The notes beneath the pieces were generated by a model. That model did not search any database. It was given only the letters and a program-made list of their open reading frames with translations, and had not been told where the DNA came from. The position numbers were made by a program, and so were the translations under genes. From the NCBI GenBank assembly GCA_036386415.1, contig DASVVT010000034.1, positions 1 through 43,325 on the forward strand: a DNA stretch of 43,325 nt, in the 5' to 3' direction. The DNA is from DASVVT01 sp036386415 (GTDB lineage: Bacteria; Acidobacteriota; Blastocatellia; Pyrinomonadales; Pyrinomonadaceae). This document shows positions 24,152 through 32,987 of this stretch, one piece after another; within the stretch, counting starts at the first letter, position 1; every line of letters starts with the position of its first letter.

Positions 24152-27037
24152 ATGGCTCAACAGAATTTTGATACAGCCTTTGAGCGTGTGCGCCATCTCG
24201 TCGCTGATTTCCAGCAACACGAGAAGGCGTATCTTTCGCCCGCCTATTCTGAACAGGATGTGCGTAAAGACTTCATAGATAAATTCTGGATTGCGCTCGG
24301 CTGGGACGTAAATCATGAACAGCAGACCAATCCCAACGAGCGCGAAGTCAAGGTCGAGAGCAGTGTCCAGGTCGAAGGGCGAAGGAAAAAGGCAGACTAC
24401 GCTTTCCTCGCATCTAATTTCCGCGATGTGCGGTTCTTTGTTGAGGCCAAAAAGCCTGCGCGCAACATTGATAACGCAGACGATTATTTTCAAACCATAC
24501 GCTATGGCTGGAACGCGCAGGCGCCGCTCTCCATTCTCACAGATTTCGAGCAGTTTCGTGTGCTGGATTGCCGCTACAAGCCCGACATAGAGACTGCGCT
24601 CAATCGCGCTCTACCAAAATTAAAACTTCATTACACAGAGTACGCAGATATTGAGAAGTTTAGAGAGATTTACTATCTCTTCTCTCGCGAAGCCGTCATA
24701 TCAGGCAAGTTAGAAAAGTTTGCCGCAGATTTACCAAAGCCGACAGGCAAAGCCGCGCAGCGAAAACTCTTTGGAGTCGCATATAAGAGCGTTGACGAAG
24801 ATTTCTTGCAGGAACTCGATGAACTTCGTGATGAATTGGCGCATTCATTCAAGAACCGCAACCCACATCTGGACGGCGAAGACTTGACGGAAGCCACACA
24901 GCGCACGCTTGATCGGCTGGTTTTCATGCGCTTCCTTGAAGACAAATTGATTGAGCCGGAAGCGATTGTTGAAAAATTGGGTGAGCGCGGTGCGGCGTGG
25001 GCTGATTTCATCGCCGCGTCCGAGCGAATGAATAAGATTTACAACGGCATCATCTTCAAGCCTCATTTCATTGACAGGGCGGATTTCATCGTAGATGAGC
25101 GCACTTTCGCGGGCGTGCGCGAGCGGTTGGCGCACACCAATACCGTTTACAATTTCAACTACATACCGATTCACGTCCTGGGCAGCATCTACGAGCGTTT
25201 CTTAGGCAAGGTCATTGTCGCCACAGACAAGCGCGCCCGCGTTGAAGAGAAGCCGGAAGTCAGGAAAGCGGGCGGCGTCTATTACACGCCTGAATATATC
25301 GTGCGCTACATCGTCGAACAGACGATAGGCCGTCTCATCGAAGGCAAGACGCCCGAAGAGATCGCGTCGATGCGCTTTGCAGACATCGCATGCGGCTCAG
25401 GCTCGTTTCTGCTCGGCGTGTACGATGAGCTATTGCGCTATCACACGGCTTATTACAACGAGCCGAAGAATCGCCGTAAGGCTTTGAAAGCTGGCTGCAT
25501 CGAAATCCCTGACGGTAGCCTCCGGCTCTCTCTCAATCAACGCAAAGACATTCTCCTGAATAACATCTACGGCGTCGATCTGGACGCGCAGGCCGTAGAG
25601 GTCGCGCAACTCTCCCTGTTTTTGAAACTGCTGGAAGATGAGACGACCGCGAGCGCGAAAGGCTTTCAGCTTCAGTTTCGGGAAACGATGCTGCCCTCGC
25701 TCGACAAGAATGTCATCCACGGCAACTCTCTTATCGGCTGGGACATTGGCGGCGGCTTATTCAGTGATGAAGAGGAACGCAAGCTGTTTCCGATGGATTT
25801 CGAGCAATCGTTTCCCGAAGTGATGCGGCGCGGCGGCTTCGATGCGATTGTCGGCAATCCGCCTTATGTGCGCCCACATAATCTAAGTAAAGATAACAAG
25901 GAATACTTTTGGCAGCATTATCGAAGCTTTACACATAAATCTGACCTTTACTGTTGTTTTATAGAAAAAGCAACAAGTCTTCTTAAAGAAGAGGGAATGT
26001 TAAGCTATATCGTATCGAACGGGTGGCTACGCTTAAATAGTTTTCAATCTTTACGAAGACACGTACTTGATAACTATGAAGTCTTGCAACTTGTAGAATT
26101 GCCATTCAAAGTTTTCGCAGAAGCTAATGTAAATGCTGATGTGTTTGTGTTCAAAAAGGAGTGGTTTTCAGATAGAGAAGCAAATAACATCACAATTCTT
26201 GAGGGTAGGTTCGCAGAAGGCAAGATTCAATTTCAATTATTAAGAGTCATTCCGCAAAAAGCATTTGAGTCAACTTTTGAGAACGTCTTTGATACGAGTA
26301 TCTCCCCAGTAACCGAAGAAATAAAGAACAAGATGCGCCGGGGTGAAAACATCGGAAACGTCTTTGATATTCGCTTTGGCTTGAAAACAGGAGATGACAG
26401 TAGATTCCTTCACTCTATCAATGGATTGCATGCAGAGGACAGACCCCTGTTGCGTGGGGAAGATGTTAAAAGATATTTTTATGAATATAAGGGAGAGTAT
26501 GTTTGGTACGTGCCTGAAAGGATGCGTAGGCATCGCCAAACAGCACGTCCCGGTGAGAGAGAGAGGTTTGAACAGCCTAAAGTATTAGTGAAAGACACTT
26601 CAACAGATTTTGCAGGAACATATGATGACCAAAACTTTTATGTAAAAGACGTTCTTATTGTCACTCCTAAAGTAGATGTTCCGCAAATGGGGGACTTGAG
26701 ATTCTTAACCGCCCTAATTAATTCACGCGCTCTACGCTTCTATTACCGCACAACCTTCAAAACACTCCATGTCCAAAGCGGAGAACTTGGTAGCTTACCT
26801 CTACCGCCCATAAACTTTTCCGACAAAGCCGACCGCGCCCGTCACGACCGCATGGTCAATCTCGTCGAACAGATGCTCGCCGCAAAGCGTCAACTGCAAA
26901 CGGTGCGCACAGACCGCGACCGCAACCACTACGAAAACAAGTGTGCCGCGCTCGACCGCCAGATTGATGCGCTCGTGTATGAACTCTACGAACTCACGCC
27001 CGCAGAGATTGCTATTGTCGAAGAGAGCGCGCTGTAG
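24152..27037 (+). CDS. Type IIG restriction enzyme/methyltransferase (Eco57I-like)
   Basis: The ATG at 24152 (MAQQNFDTAFERVRHLV) gives 961 residues, usual for single-chain type IIG enzymes. The N-terminal nuclease region contains ADYAFLASNFRDVRFFVEAKK with a PD-(D/E)xK-like Glu98-x-Lys100. The adenine-N6 methyltransferase part has YYTPEYIVRYIV, motif I ACGSGSF (about 412-418) and motif IV NPPYV (about 569-573). The C-terminal third should hold target recognition and a final helical region (RHDRMVNLVEQMLAAKRQL). The enzyme would methylate adenine and cut DNA in one chain, guarding against foreign DNA. DNA of about 25870-26800 is clearly more AT-rich than the two ends. An upstream frame extension was rejected. 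Confidence 0.85.
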   Translation: MAQQNFDTAFERVRHLVADFQQHEKAYLSPAYSEQDVRKDFIDKFWIALGWDVNHEQQTNPNEREVKVESSVQVEGRRKKADYAFLASNFRDVRFFVEAKKPARNIDNADDYFQTIRYGWNAQAPLSILTDFEQFRVLDCRYKPDIETALNRALPKLKLHYTEYADIEKFREIYYLFSREAVISGKLEKFAADLPKPTGKAAQRKLFGVAYKSVDEDFLQELDELRDELAHSFKNRNPHLDGEDLTEATQRTLDRLVFMRFLEDKLIEPEAIVEKLGERGAAWADFIAASERMNKIYNGIIFKPHFIDRADFIVDERTFAGVRERLAHTNTVYNFNYIPIHVLGSIYERFLGKVIVATDKRARVEEKPEVRKAGGVYYTPEYIVRYIVEQTIGRLIEGKTPEEIASMRFADIACGSGSFLLGVYDELLRYHTAYYNEPKNRRKALKAGCIEIPDGSLRLSLNQRKDILLNNIYGVDLDAQAVEVAQLSLFLKLLEDETTASAKGFQLQFRETMLPSLDKNVIHGNSLIGWDIGGGLFSDEEERKLFPMDFEQSFPEVMRRGGFDAIVGNPPYVRPHNLSKDNKEYFWQHYRSFTHKSDLYCCFIEKATSLLKEEGMLSYIVSNGWLRLNSFQSLRRHVLDNYEVLQLVELPFKVFAEANVNADVFVFKKEWFSDREANNITILEGRFAEGKIQFQLLRVIPQKAFESTFENVFDTSISPVTEEIKNKMRRGENIGNVFDIRFGLKTGDDSRFLHSINGLHAEDRPLLRGEDVKRYFYEYKGEYVWYVPERMRRHRQTARPGERERFEQPKVLVKDTSTDFAGTYDDQNFYVKDVLIVTPKVDVPQMGDLRFLTALINSRALRFYYRTTFKTLHVQSGELGSLPLPPINFSDKADRARHDRMVNLVEQMLAAKRQLQTVRTDRDRNHYENKCAALDRQIDALVYELYELTPAEIAIVEESAL

Positions 27038-27059
27038 ATGATGCGGCGAATACCGGCAG

Positions 27060-27299
27060 ATGAATGAAGACTTTGAGATTATCGGCAAGATTGAAGAGGT
27101 CGAAACGATTGCTGTCGGCAACCGAATACGCGAGATAGGCCGCTTACGCAAAGCGTTCGGCGCGGGACGCTGGCGTAAACTTAAAGGCGTTGCTACTGTT
27201 CGTCTGGAAGATGGTACAATCCACAGAGTTGAGCTTCACTGGTACGAAGCTCATGGGCTGGGGCGCAAGAAGCTCAAGATTAAAGAGTATTTAGATTAA
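27060..27299 (+). CDS. Small protein downstream of the restriction gene, unknown
   Basis: A 79-residue open frame starts 22 bases after the restriction-modification stop: MNEDFEIIGKIEEVETIAVGNRIREIGRLRKAFGAGRWRKLKG, then TVRLEDGTIHRVELHWYEAHGLGRKKLKIKEYLD. It reads like a small basic beta-rich protein with a possible nucleic-acid surface. No domain is recognised. No strong ribosome site precedes its ATG. It probably forms a unit with the next gene. Confidence 0.5.
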   Translation: MNEDFEIIGKIEEVETIAVGNRIREIGRLRKAFGAGRWRKLKGVATVRLEDGTIHRVELHWYEAHGLGRKKLKIKEYLD

Positions 27300-27304
27300 C
27301 TGCC

Positions 27305-27544
27305 ATGACAAACGATCTGATTGGCTCATATGTGCTCTGCATCAACGACGGAGGCTATCCCGAATCGCTCGAAGTTCGTAAGGTTTACAGCGTCCTGCCC
27401 GATGAGCGCGCCGCAGCGAATAATTACATTCGCGTGATTGACGAAACAGGCGAAGATTATCTCTATCCCGCAAAGTATTTCGTCCCCATTCAAGTTCCGC
27501 CTGAAGCCGCCAAAATACTTCATTCAGGTATGAAGCGATCTTGA
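27305..27544 (+). CDS. Small SH3/KOW-like pattern protein, unknown
   Basis: This 79-residue protein starts five bases after the previous stop: MTNDLIGSYVLCINDGGYPESLEVRKVYSVLPDE, then YIRVIDETGEDYLYPAKYFVPIQVPPEAAKIL. The pattern of short strands with GEDYLYPAKYF suggests a small beta barrel seen, as I recall, in many short hypothetical proteins. It probably shares a transcript with the gene upstream. There is no sign of export. Confidence 0.55.
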   Translation: MTNDLIGSYVLCINDGGYPESLEVRKVYSVLPDERAAANNYIRVIDETGEDYLYPAKYFVPIQVPPEAAKILHSGMKRS

Positions 27545-27626
27545 CTCTTCCGCATCACTACCTGACACGCAGCCGACGACCACATCTTCGTAAAGATGGT
27601 CAAGCCTTCGAGGTCGAGTCCGTTAC

Positions 27627-27665
27627 CCTTGATGGTCAAGATGGCAGCCGTCTTGACCATCAAGG
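27627..27665. terminator. Strong hairpin between convergent genes
   Basis: CCTTGATGGTCAAGA and TCTTGACCATCAAGG form a perfect 15-bp stem with a 9-base loop. It lies between the plus-strand gene ending at 27544 and the minus-strand subtilisin ending at 27847, so it may terminate both. There is no T run on either side. Confidence 0.6.
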
Positions 27666-27703
27666 AGTCAACTAGAGCAAATTTCAATCGAGTGTAGGGA
27701 GAG

Positions 27704-27808
27704 AGCGAACGTCTCACCGCAAAGGACGCAAAGCGAGACCGCAAAGAGCGCAAAGATTTCTCTGCGCTCTTTGCGTCTTCCTCCTTGGCGTCCTTTGCGT
27801 TGAACTCT
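27704..27808. repeat. Palindrome, CGCAAAGGA word family
   Basis: The left arm (CCGCAAAGGACGCAAAG and further GCAAAG words) is mirrored by TCTTTGCG, CGTCCTTTGCG on the right. It shares its word with 2187-2296 and 23017-23122. With the hairpin at 27627-27665 it fills the 302-bp gap 27545-27846; I see no gene there. Confidence 0.75.
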
Positions 27809-27846
27809 TCCGTACAGCCAAATGAAATCCGCTCTAAAAACTGAAG

Positions 27847-30800
27847 CTACCGGCAGGTGTTCATCACAGTCATGACGGGGTCGTAGTTGTTGAAAATGGT
27901 CGCGGCCAGGTCGAGCTTGGTATCGCCGTTGAAATCTCTGAGGACGATGTTGGAGGGCTCGACCACGACGTTGTGTTTAGTCGCCGTTGTGAACTGACCC
28001 GTTCCATCGCCGCGCATGATGGAGATGCTGGCGGCGTTTGTGGTGTTGCTGAGATTAGCAAAGATAAGATCAGCTTTGCCGTCCCCGTTGATGTCCGCTA
28101 ACACCGTATCGGCAGGTATGTAGGCGAGGGTGTACCTGGTCGCGGTGAAAGCGCCCGTCCCCTTGCCAATCAGGACAGTCATGTCAGGGGTGCTCATTCC
28201 GGCGACGACCAAATCCAGCTTGCCGTCCGCGTTGAAGTCTCCGGCGACGATGCGCGAAGTGTTGTAGCCGACGACGACGTTGAGAGGCAGAGCGAAAGCG
28301 CCCGCTCCATCGCCGCGCAGGATGGAGATGCCGGTCGTGCTCCTGTTGGCGACGGCTAAATCCTGTTTGCCGTCCGCGTTGAAGTCGCCCGTGGCTATGT
28401 GGTAGGGGTTTTGTCCAGTCTTGAAACCGTTGGGAGCAGCGAAGCGTCCCGCTCCCATCCCCAGCAGAATAGAGATGTTGTCTGTGTTATCGTGCGCGAC
28501 GGCTAAATCCTGTTTGCCGTCGGCGTTGAAGTCGCCGACCGTGACCGACCGGGCGTAAGGATATTTCGTGGGGAAGCGCGTGAAGGCGTTAAAGCCGTTT
28601 CCGTTATTGAGGAAGATTAAGACCTCTGCGCTATAACCGTTCGCCACCACCAGATCACGTTTGCCGTCCGCGTTGAAATCGCCTGCGGCGAGATAGGTCG
28701 GCGCTCCCGACGTCCCGGTCGTGAAATATTTGGCCGGACTGAAGCCGCCGCTACCGTCGCCATTCAGAAGCGCGATTCTCTTATTGAAGTAGTTGTCTGT
28801 GATGGCTATGTCCTGATAACCATCGTTGTTGAAATCTTCCGCGACGAGATGAGTCGGCTTGTCTACCGGATGAGAAAAGGTAGGCGGCGCGAAGCTCATC
28901 GTCGTGCACAGGGGGCCGCTTGCGGTCTTCACCAGGTAGGCAATGCTCTTTGGCAGGCCGTTGACCTTGGCCGTGAGCGTGCCGCTCTGGTTGGCGGTCA
29001 CGACCTTGGTCGTGATCGTGAAGGTCGCTGTATCCGTTCCGGTGGGCACTGTGACACTGGCCGGAAGGGTCGTCGAGGTGAGGTTATCTACCAAAGAGAC
29101 GATCAGATCGCTCGGAGCTTTTCGTTCAAGGACGACTGTGCCCGTCGCGCTCTGCCCTCCTACGACAGGGGTCGGCGTAATGGAAAGCGTCTTTACTCCG
29201 ATGGGTCGAACTGCGAGAGGTGCGTTCAGGCTCGCCCCATTGTTGCTGGCCGTCACCTGTCCGCTCTCTGCGACGCTCACAATGTTGGTCGTAATCGTGA
29301 ACGGTGCGCTTTTCTGTCCGGCCAGAACTTTGACGCTCGCAGGGACGGTCGTGTTGGGCAGATTGTCTGAGAGGGAGACAATCGTTCCGACTGCGGGGGC
29401 TACCCCGTTGAGCATGACCGAGCCTGTCAGAGTATCGCCCCCGACCACTGAATTCGCCCCCAGCAGGATGCTCGTGAGGGTGGGTGGATAGACGGCGAGC
29501 GGAGCGGTCTTGATCGTTGTGCCGTTCTTGGCAGAGACGGTTCCGCTCTGTGCGACGCTCACGGCTGTGGTCTTGATCGTGAAGGTTTGGGTGAGCTGTC
29601 CTGCCGGAACGGTGACGCTCGTGGGCATCGTCGTGGCAGTCAGGTTATCAGAGAGCGTGACGTATGTTGCGGCAGAAGGGTTGGTACGGTTCAGTACGAC
29701 CGTGCCCGTGACGCTCTGACCGCCGACGACAGAGTTCCAATCAAGCCTCACTTCAAGGACGGTGGGCGGTGACGGAGGACGCCGCGTGAAGGTGACTGCT
29801 CCAGCGTTCGTCAGGGATTTCAGAGCGAAGTCGGAAGTATGGCTGGGCACGACATAAGCGTCCGGCGCGCCCGAAGAGATGCCGACAACCGGAAACAGCT
29901 TCTGATTGCCCGCGCCGTAGCGCGTCTCTATAGAGCCGTCGCGCCTCAGCTCAACCTCGAAGCTGACGGGATTCTCGCCGCGCGTTGTGGTCGGCGAAAG
30001 CGGCGTGTCATACGTCACGCCCTGCCAGCGAAAGATGATGCGATTGGCGTCCGGCTTGACGACGTAGACATCATCGCCCGCGCGCCTGTCCGTGCGCAGA
30101 TCATCCCAGAGGCCAGCGATCATCGAATAGTTATTGAGGCGCTCCTGCGTGCTCCATGCATCATCGGGGCGCGTATCCCTCTCCGGCGGCGAGCCGAAAT
30201 AGAGCGCGCCGTTGGTTGAGATGGTGATGAAATTCTGATGCCCGCCGAAGAAGGGGAAAGCGAAGGGGAGCTGGTAGCTGCTCCTGTAAATATCATCGCC
30301 GTTGAGCGAGAGCGGCGTGCCCCCTGTGGAGAGCGGTTTGGCTGCGCCGACGGCTACCAGGTACGGGTCTGCAATCTCTATCGGGATTGAGACTGGAACG
30401 GATGTAATAGGGCCTGCATTGCCGACATTATCAATGGCGCGGATGCCTATGAAGCCCTTGGAGTGACGCAGCGGAACATTGACGGTCGCCTCCTGTGTGC
30501 CGCCCGCAGCCGCGGGGAGCGGGGCGACGAAAGGCATCGCCTGCTCGAACTTGTCTGTGGTCGTTAACTCCGTATCAGAGTAGCGAATCTCGTAGAGCGC
30601 GGCCTGACCCGTGTTGCCGTTGTCGCCCGGAGCCGTCCATATCAACTGGTGTTCCCGCCCGTTCGCCCCCACTTGAAGATTGCCGACCGCAGAGGGCGGG
30701 GTTGTGTCATTCTCTGCGACGTTACGCAGCGCTTTGAGCGCGCTCAGACGACGACCCGAAACAAGCAGGGTGTAGAAATCCTGTAATACCAGAAGATCGC

Positions 30801-32205
30801 CGCTATACATGAGAGCAGCTTTCAATCTGCGCACATTGATGTTGGGGCTGTTGGCACAGACCAGCGCCGCCGCTCCGGCCACGTGCGGCGAAGCCATCGA
30901 CGTGCCGCTGTAAAAGTCGTACGTGCCGTTCGGCGTCGTGCTCAGAATCCCGTCGCCGGGAGCGGCCATGCTGACCGTGCTCGCCCCGTAGTTGGTGAAG
31001 CTCGCGCCGAGGTCGCCGCTCGTGGTGGCTGCCACGGAGATCAGGTTCGGGGCAATGTAGCTGGCCGGATACGCCGGTAGCCAGTCGTTATTACTTGAGT
31101 CGTTACCCGCCGCTGCGACAAACAGGATACCGGAATCACCGAGCGCGCGTATGGCATCCAGCTCAGCCTGCGAGCGTCCAGCGCCGCCATAACTGTTATT
31201 GAGGACGCGAAGATTAGCGCCACGCGTACCACCTGAGCTCGTCCAACGGTCGCGCATCATCTTGGCGTAGTTGTACGCGCGCACCGTCACCCTGACGCTG
31301 CTCGGAGCACCGGCCTCGCCCTCTCGACCGAGAATCTTCAGCGACATGAGGCTGACCTGCCAGTTGACGCCCGTGACGCCCACTCCATTATTGCCGACGG
31401 CTCCAATCGTACCGGCTACGTGCGTGCCGTGCGCGTCCGTGTCGTCTGCTGGATATGCGCCCGAGCCGTCGAAGACCGTTGCGTCGTTGTGAAAGAAGTC
31501 CCAGCCGTTGACATCATCTACGAAGCCGTTGGCATCGTCGTCCACGCCGTTAAAGGGAGTCTCGCCCGCGTTGCGCCAGATGTTGGCGGCCAGATCGGGG
31601 TGGTTGATGTCTACGCCTTCGTCAATCACACCGACCACCACGCTGCGGCTGCCGGTCGTGATCGTCCATGCCGGTTCGGCATCAATGTCAGCGCCGGGCG
31701 TGCCCGAATGACCCGTGCCGTCTGTTTGTCCGGTATTCCTCAGTCCCCACATCTCTCGAAAGCGCGGGTCGTTCGGGATGACCATTTTGCGACGAACGTA
31801 GTTCGGCTCGGCATAGAGCACATCGGCGCGTGCGTTGAGCGCGGCGATGGCGTGCAGGGTATCTGCGGCTGGGACGCGCACGAGACGCAAGCCCCTGACC
31901 AGATCGGAGCCGTCAAAACGCTCCACGCTCATGGGGATTTCTTTCCCGCCCTTAAAAAGGGTCGCAGACGTTTGCGCCTCGCCCATCCGGGCAGCCGTCT
32001 CGCTGCGGTAGCGCACCAGTATCTCGCCGGGCACAAACTCCACGGGCGTGCGCTTTCCATTTGCATCCGCAGGGTTTGAAGGGTGAAGCTGCGCACGTGA
32101 AGCGAAGGGCGCGAGGGCGCAGAGGAGCAGCAAGCTGAGGAGCAGGGAAAGACCGCGCACGCTTCGAGCGCGCACACGTTTCCCGAAATTCATGAGAGAT
32201 AGCAT
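27847..32205 (-). CDS. Secreted subtilisin-like protease with Ig-like and FG-GAP repeats
   Basis: This 1452-residue protein begins with a signal peptide (about residues 15-38) after GAAGGAATTTTCC. A pro-region (about 50-145) with VPGEILVRY precedes a complete S8 catalytic domain: Asp195 in VGVIDEGVD, His259 in DAHGTHVAG, oxyanion Asn368 in AAAGND, Ser436 in GTSMASPHVAG. Next come a fibronectin-like segment, a beta region with three repeats starting VVGGQSVTGTVVL and similar (about 870-1110), and then seven or so FG-GAP repeats (FNADGKQDLAVA). FG-GAP units resemble a beta-propeller that binds calcium or other proteins. The enzyme is probably exported and long-range in action. Confidence 0.9.
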   Translation of the reverse strand: MLSLMNFGKRVRARSVRGLSLLLSLLLLCALAPFASRAQLHPSNPADANGKRTPVEFVPGEILVRYRSETAARMGEAQTSATLFKGGKEIPMSVERFDGSDLVRGLRLVRVPAADTLHAIAALNARADVLYAEPNYVRRKMVIPNDPRFREMWGLRNTGQTDGTGHSGTPGADIDAEPAWTITTGSRSVVVGVIDEGVDINHPDLAANIWRNAGETPFNGVDDDANGFVDDVNGWDFFHNDATVFDGSGAYPADDTDAHGTHVAGTIGAVGNNGVGVTGVNWQVSLMSLKILGREGEAGAPSSVRVTVRAYNYAKMMRDRWTSSGGTRGANLRVLNNSYGGAGRSQAELDAIRALGDSGILFVAAAGNDSSNNDWLPAYPASYIAPNLISVAATTSGDLGASFTNYGASTVSMAAPGDGILSTTPNGTYDFYSGTSMASPHVAGAAALVCANSPNINVRRLKAALMYSGDLLVLQDFYTLLVSGRRLSALKALRNVAENDTTPPSAVGNLQVGANGREHQLIWTAPGDNGNTGQAALYEIRYSDTELTTTDKFEQAMPFVAPLPAAAGGTQEATVNVPLRHSKGFIGIRAIDNVGNAGPITSVPVSIPIEIADPYLVAVGAAKPLSTGGTPLSLNGDDIYRSSYQLPFAFPFFGGHQNFITISTNGALYFGSPPERDTRPDDAWSTQERLNNYSMIAGLWDDLRTDRRAGDDVYVVKPDANRIIFRWQGVTYDTPLSPTTTRGENPVSFEVELRRDGSIETRYGAGNQKLFPVVGISSGAPDAYVVPSHTSDFALKSLTNAGAVTFTRRPPSPPTVLEVRLDWNSVVGGQSVTGTVVLNRTNPSAATYVTLSDNLTATTMPTSVTVPAGQLTQTFTIKTTAVSVAQSGTVSAKNGTTIKTAPLAVYPPTLTSILLGANSVVGGDTLTGSVMLNGVAPAVGTIVSLSDNLPNTTVPASVKVLAGQKSAPFTITTNIVSVAESGQVTASNNGASLNAPLAVRPIGVKTLSITPTPVVGGQSATGTVVLERKAPSDLIVSLVDNLTSTTLPASVTVPTGTDTATFTITTKVVTANQSGTLTAKVNGLPKSIAYLVKTASGPLCTTMSFAPPTFSHPVDKPTHLVAEDFNNDGYQDIAITDNYFNKRIALLNGDGSGGFSPAKYFTTGTSGAPTYLAAGDFNADGKRDLVVANGYSAEVLIFLNNGNGFNAFTRFPTKYPYARSVTVGDFNADGKQDLAVAHDNTDNISILLGMGAGRFAAPNGFKTGQNPYHIATGDFNADGKQDLAVANRSTTGISILRGDGAGAFALPLNVVVGYNTSRIVAGDFNADGKLDLVVAGMSTPDMTVLIGKGTGAFTATRYTLAYIPADTVLADINGDGKADLIFANLSNTTNAASISIMRGDGTGQFTTATKHNVVVEPSNIVLRDFNGDTKLDLAATIFNNYDPVMTVMNTCR

Positions 32206-32520
32206 GGAAAATTCCTTCTGTTTAAAATGAGGCTAAGCCGCACGTACTCGCTGGCAAACAGTAGGCATAGCTCGGCTCTAGATTCTATCTTTTCACGGGT
32301 TTTGACATTAAAGAGACGTGCCTGCTCACCAAAAACAGCATCAAGGTGGGATGCGAGGTGGTGGCTAAACCGTCTTAACGGTACGCGACTCTGATTCTAA
32401 ACCAACTCCTGGCGTTCGGGCAAATCGCAGGAGAGGGCTTTGATGCGCCGGGACAGCCATTTGATTGCCTCATGCGGGCTGTTATTTGCTGATATTAAAC
32501 CGGGCGGCACACAAAAGAGA

Positions 32521-32614
32521 GGACGATCCACGAAGCCACACGAAGCAACACGAAAGGAGGAGGAGGTTGTTTCGTCTAATTTCGTGTCCTTTCGTGTGGC
32601 TTCGTGGATCGTCC
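32521..32614. repeat. Palindrome, CACGAAG word
   Basis: The left arm GGACGATCCACGAAGCCACA with CACGAAGCAA and CACGAAAGG words is mirrored on the right by CCTTTCGTG, TGGCTTCGTGG and ATCGTCC. The stem outer 20 bases match closely. The word repeats at about 10-bp spacing. I recall similar TTCGTG-type palindromes in many bacterial phyla. Confidence 0.8.
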
Positions 32615-32832
32615 CCGCCTTCCTGGGCAGACGAGCTATAAAAATCACTGGGCTACGAAATGGCGACAGGAATTCAAGGTGGCTTTAATGCAAGACGGAG
32701 CTCATGTCGCGTTCTTTACAGGTCCACTGGCGCAGGCTGATAAGGCAGAGCGGGCGCGGGTTTGCTATACTCTGGGAGTGGTGGCCCGGTCACAGTCGCA
32801 CCCGCGAAGGTAGTGACCTAATATGATTAATG

Positions 32833-32931
32833 CTCTGTGCCGCCTCTGCGCCCTCTGCGTCTGCGGTGGTGAGTCTTGTCTAAAGTTGACTCACCACCGC
32901 AGACGCAGAGAGTTCACGGAGGGGCACAGAG
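32833..32931. repeat. Palindrome, CTCTGCG word
   Basis: The left arm has CTCTGTGCC and CTCTGCG words ending GCGGTGGTGAGTC. The right arm has GACTCACCACCGC, AGACGCAGAG and GGGGCACAGAG. The central stem of about 20 bp is nearly perfect. It lies 57 bp before the protein kinase start. Confidence 0.8.
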
Positions 32932-32987
32932 AGTTGAGTTGAAACGAGGGTACTGCTCCGGCTACCATCCGTTAGCTTTTAGGGTTG

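Larger units (their letters stand above)
32206..32987. other. Intergenic region with two palindromes and a promoter zone
   Basis: This 782-bp divergent gap lies between the subtilisin and the protein kinase. It holds palindromes at 32521-32614 and 32833-32931. Open frames inside (such as 32440-32688) run through the palindromes and were not called. No strong promoter was located. Confidence 0.5.

Noticed and set aside
31420..32079. Plus-strand frames opposite the subtilisin gene
   Set aside because: The catalytic triad and repeats are on the minus strand; the plus frames lack any pattern.
32440..32813. Short plus-strand frames before the protein kinase
   Set aside because: They read through the CACGAAG palindrome and have no ribosome site or domain.
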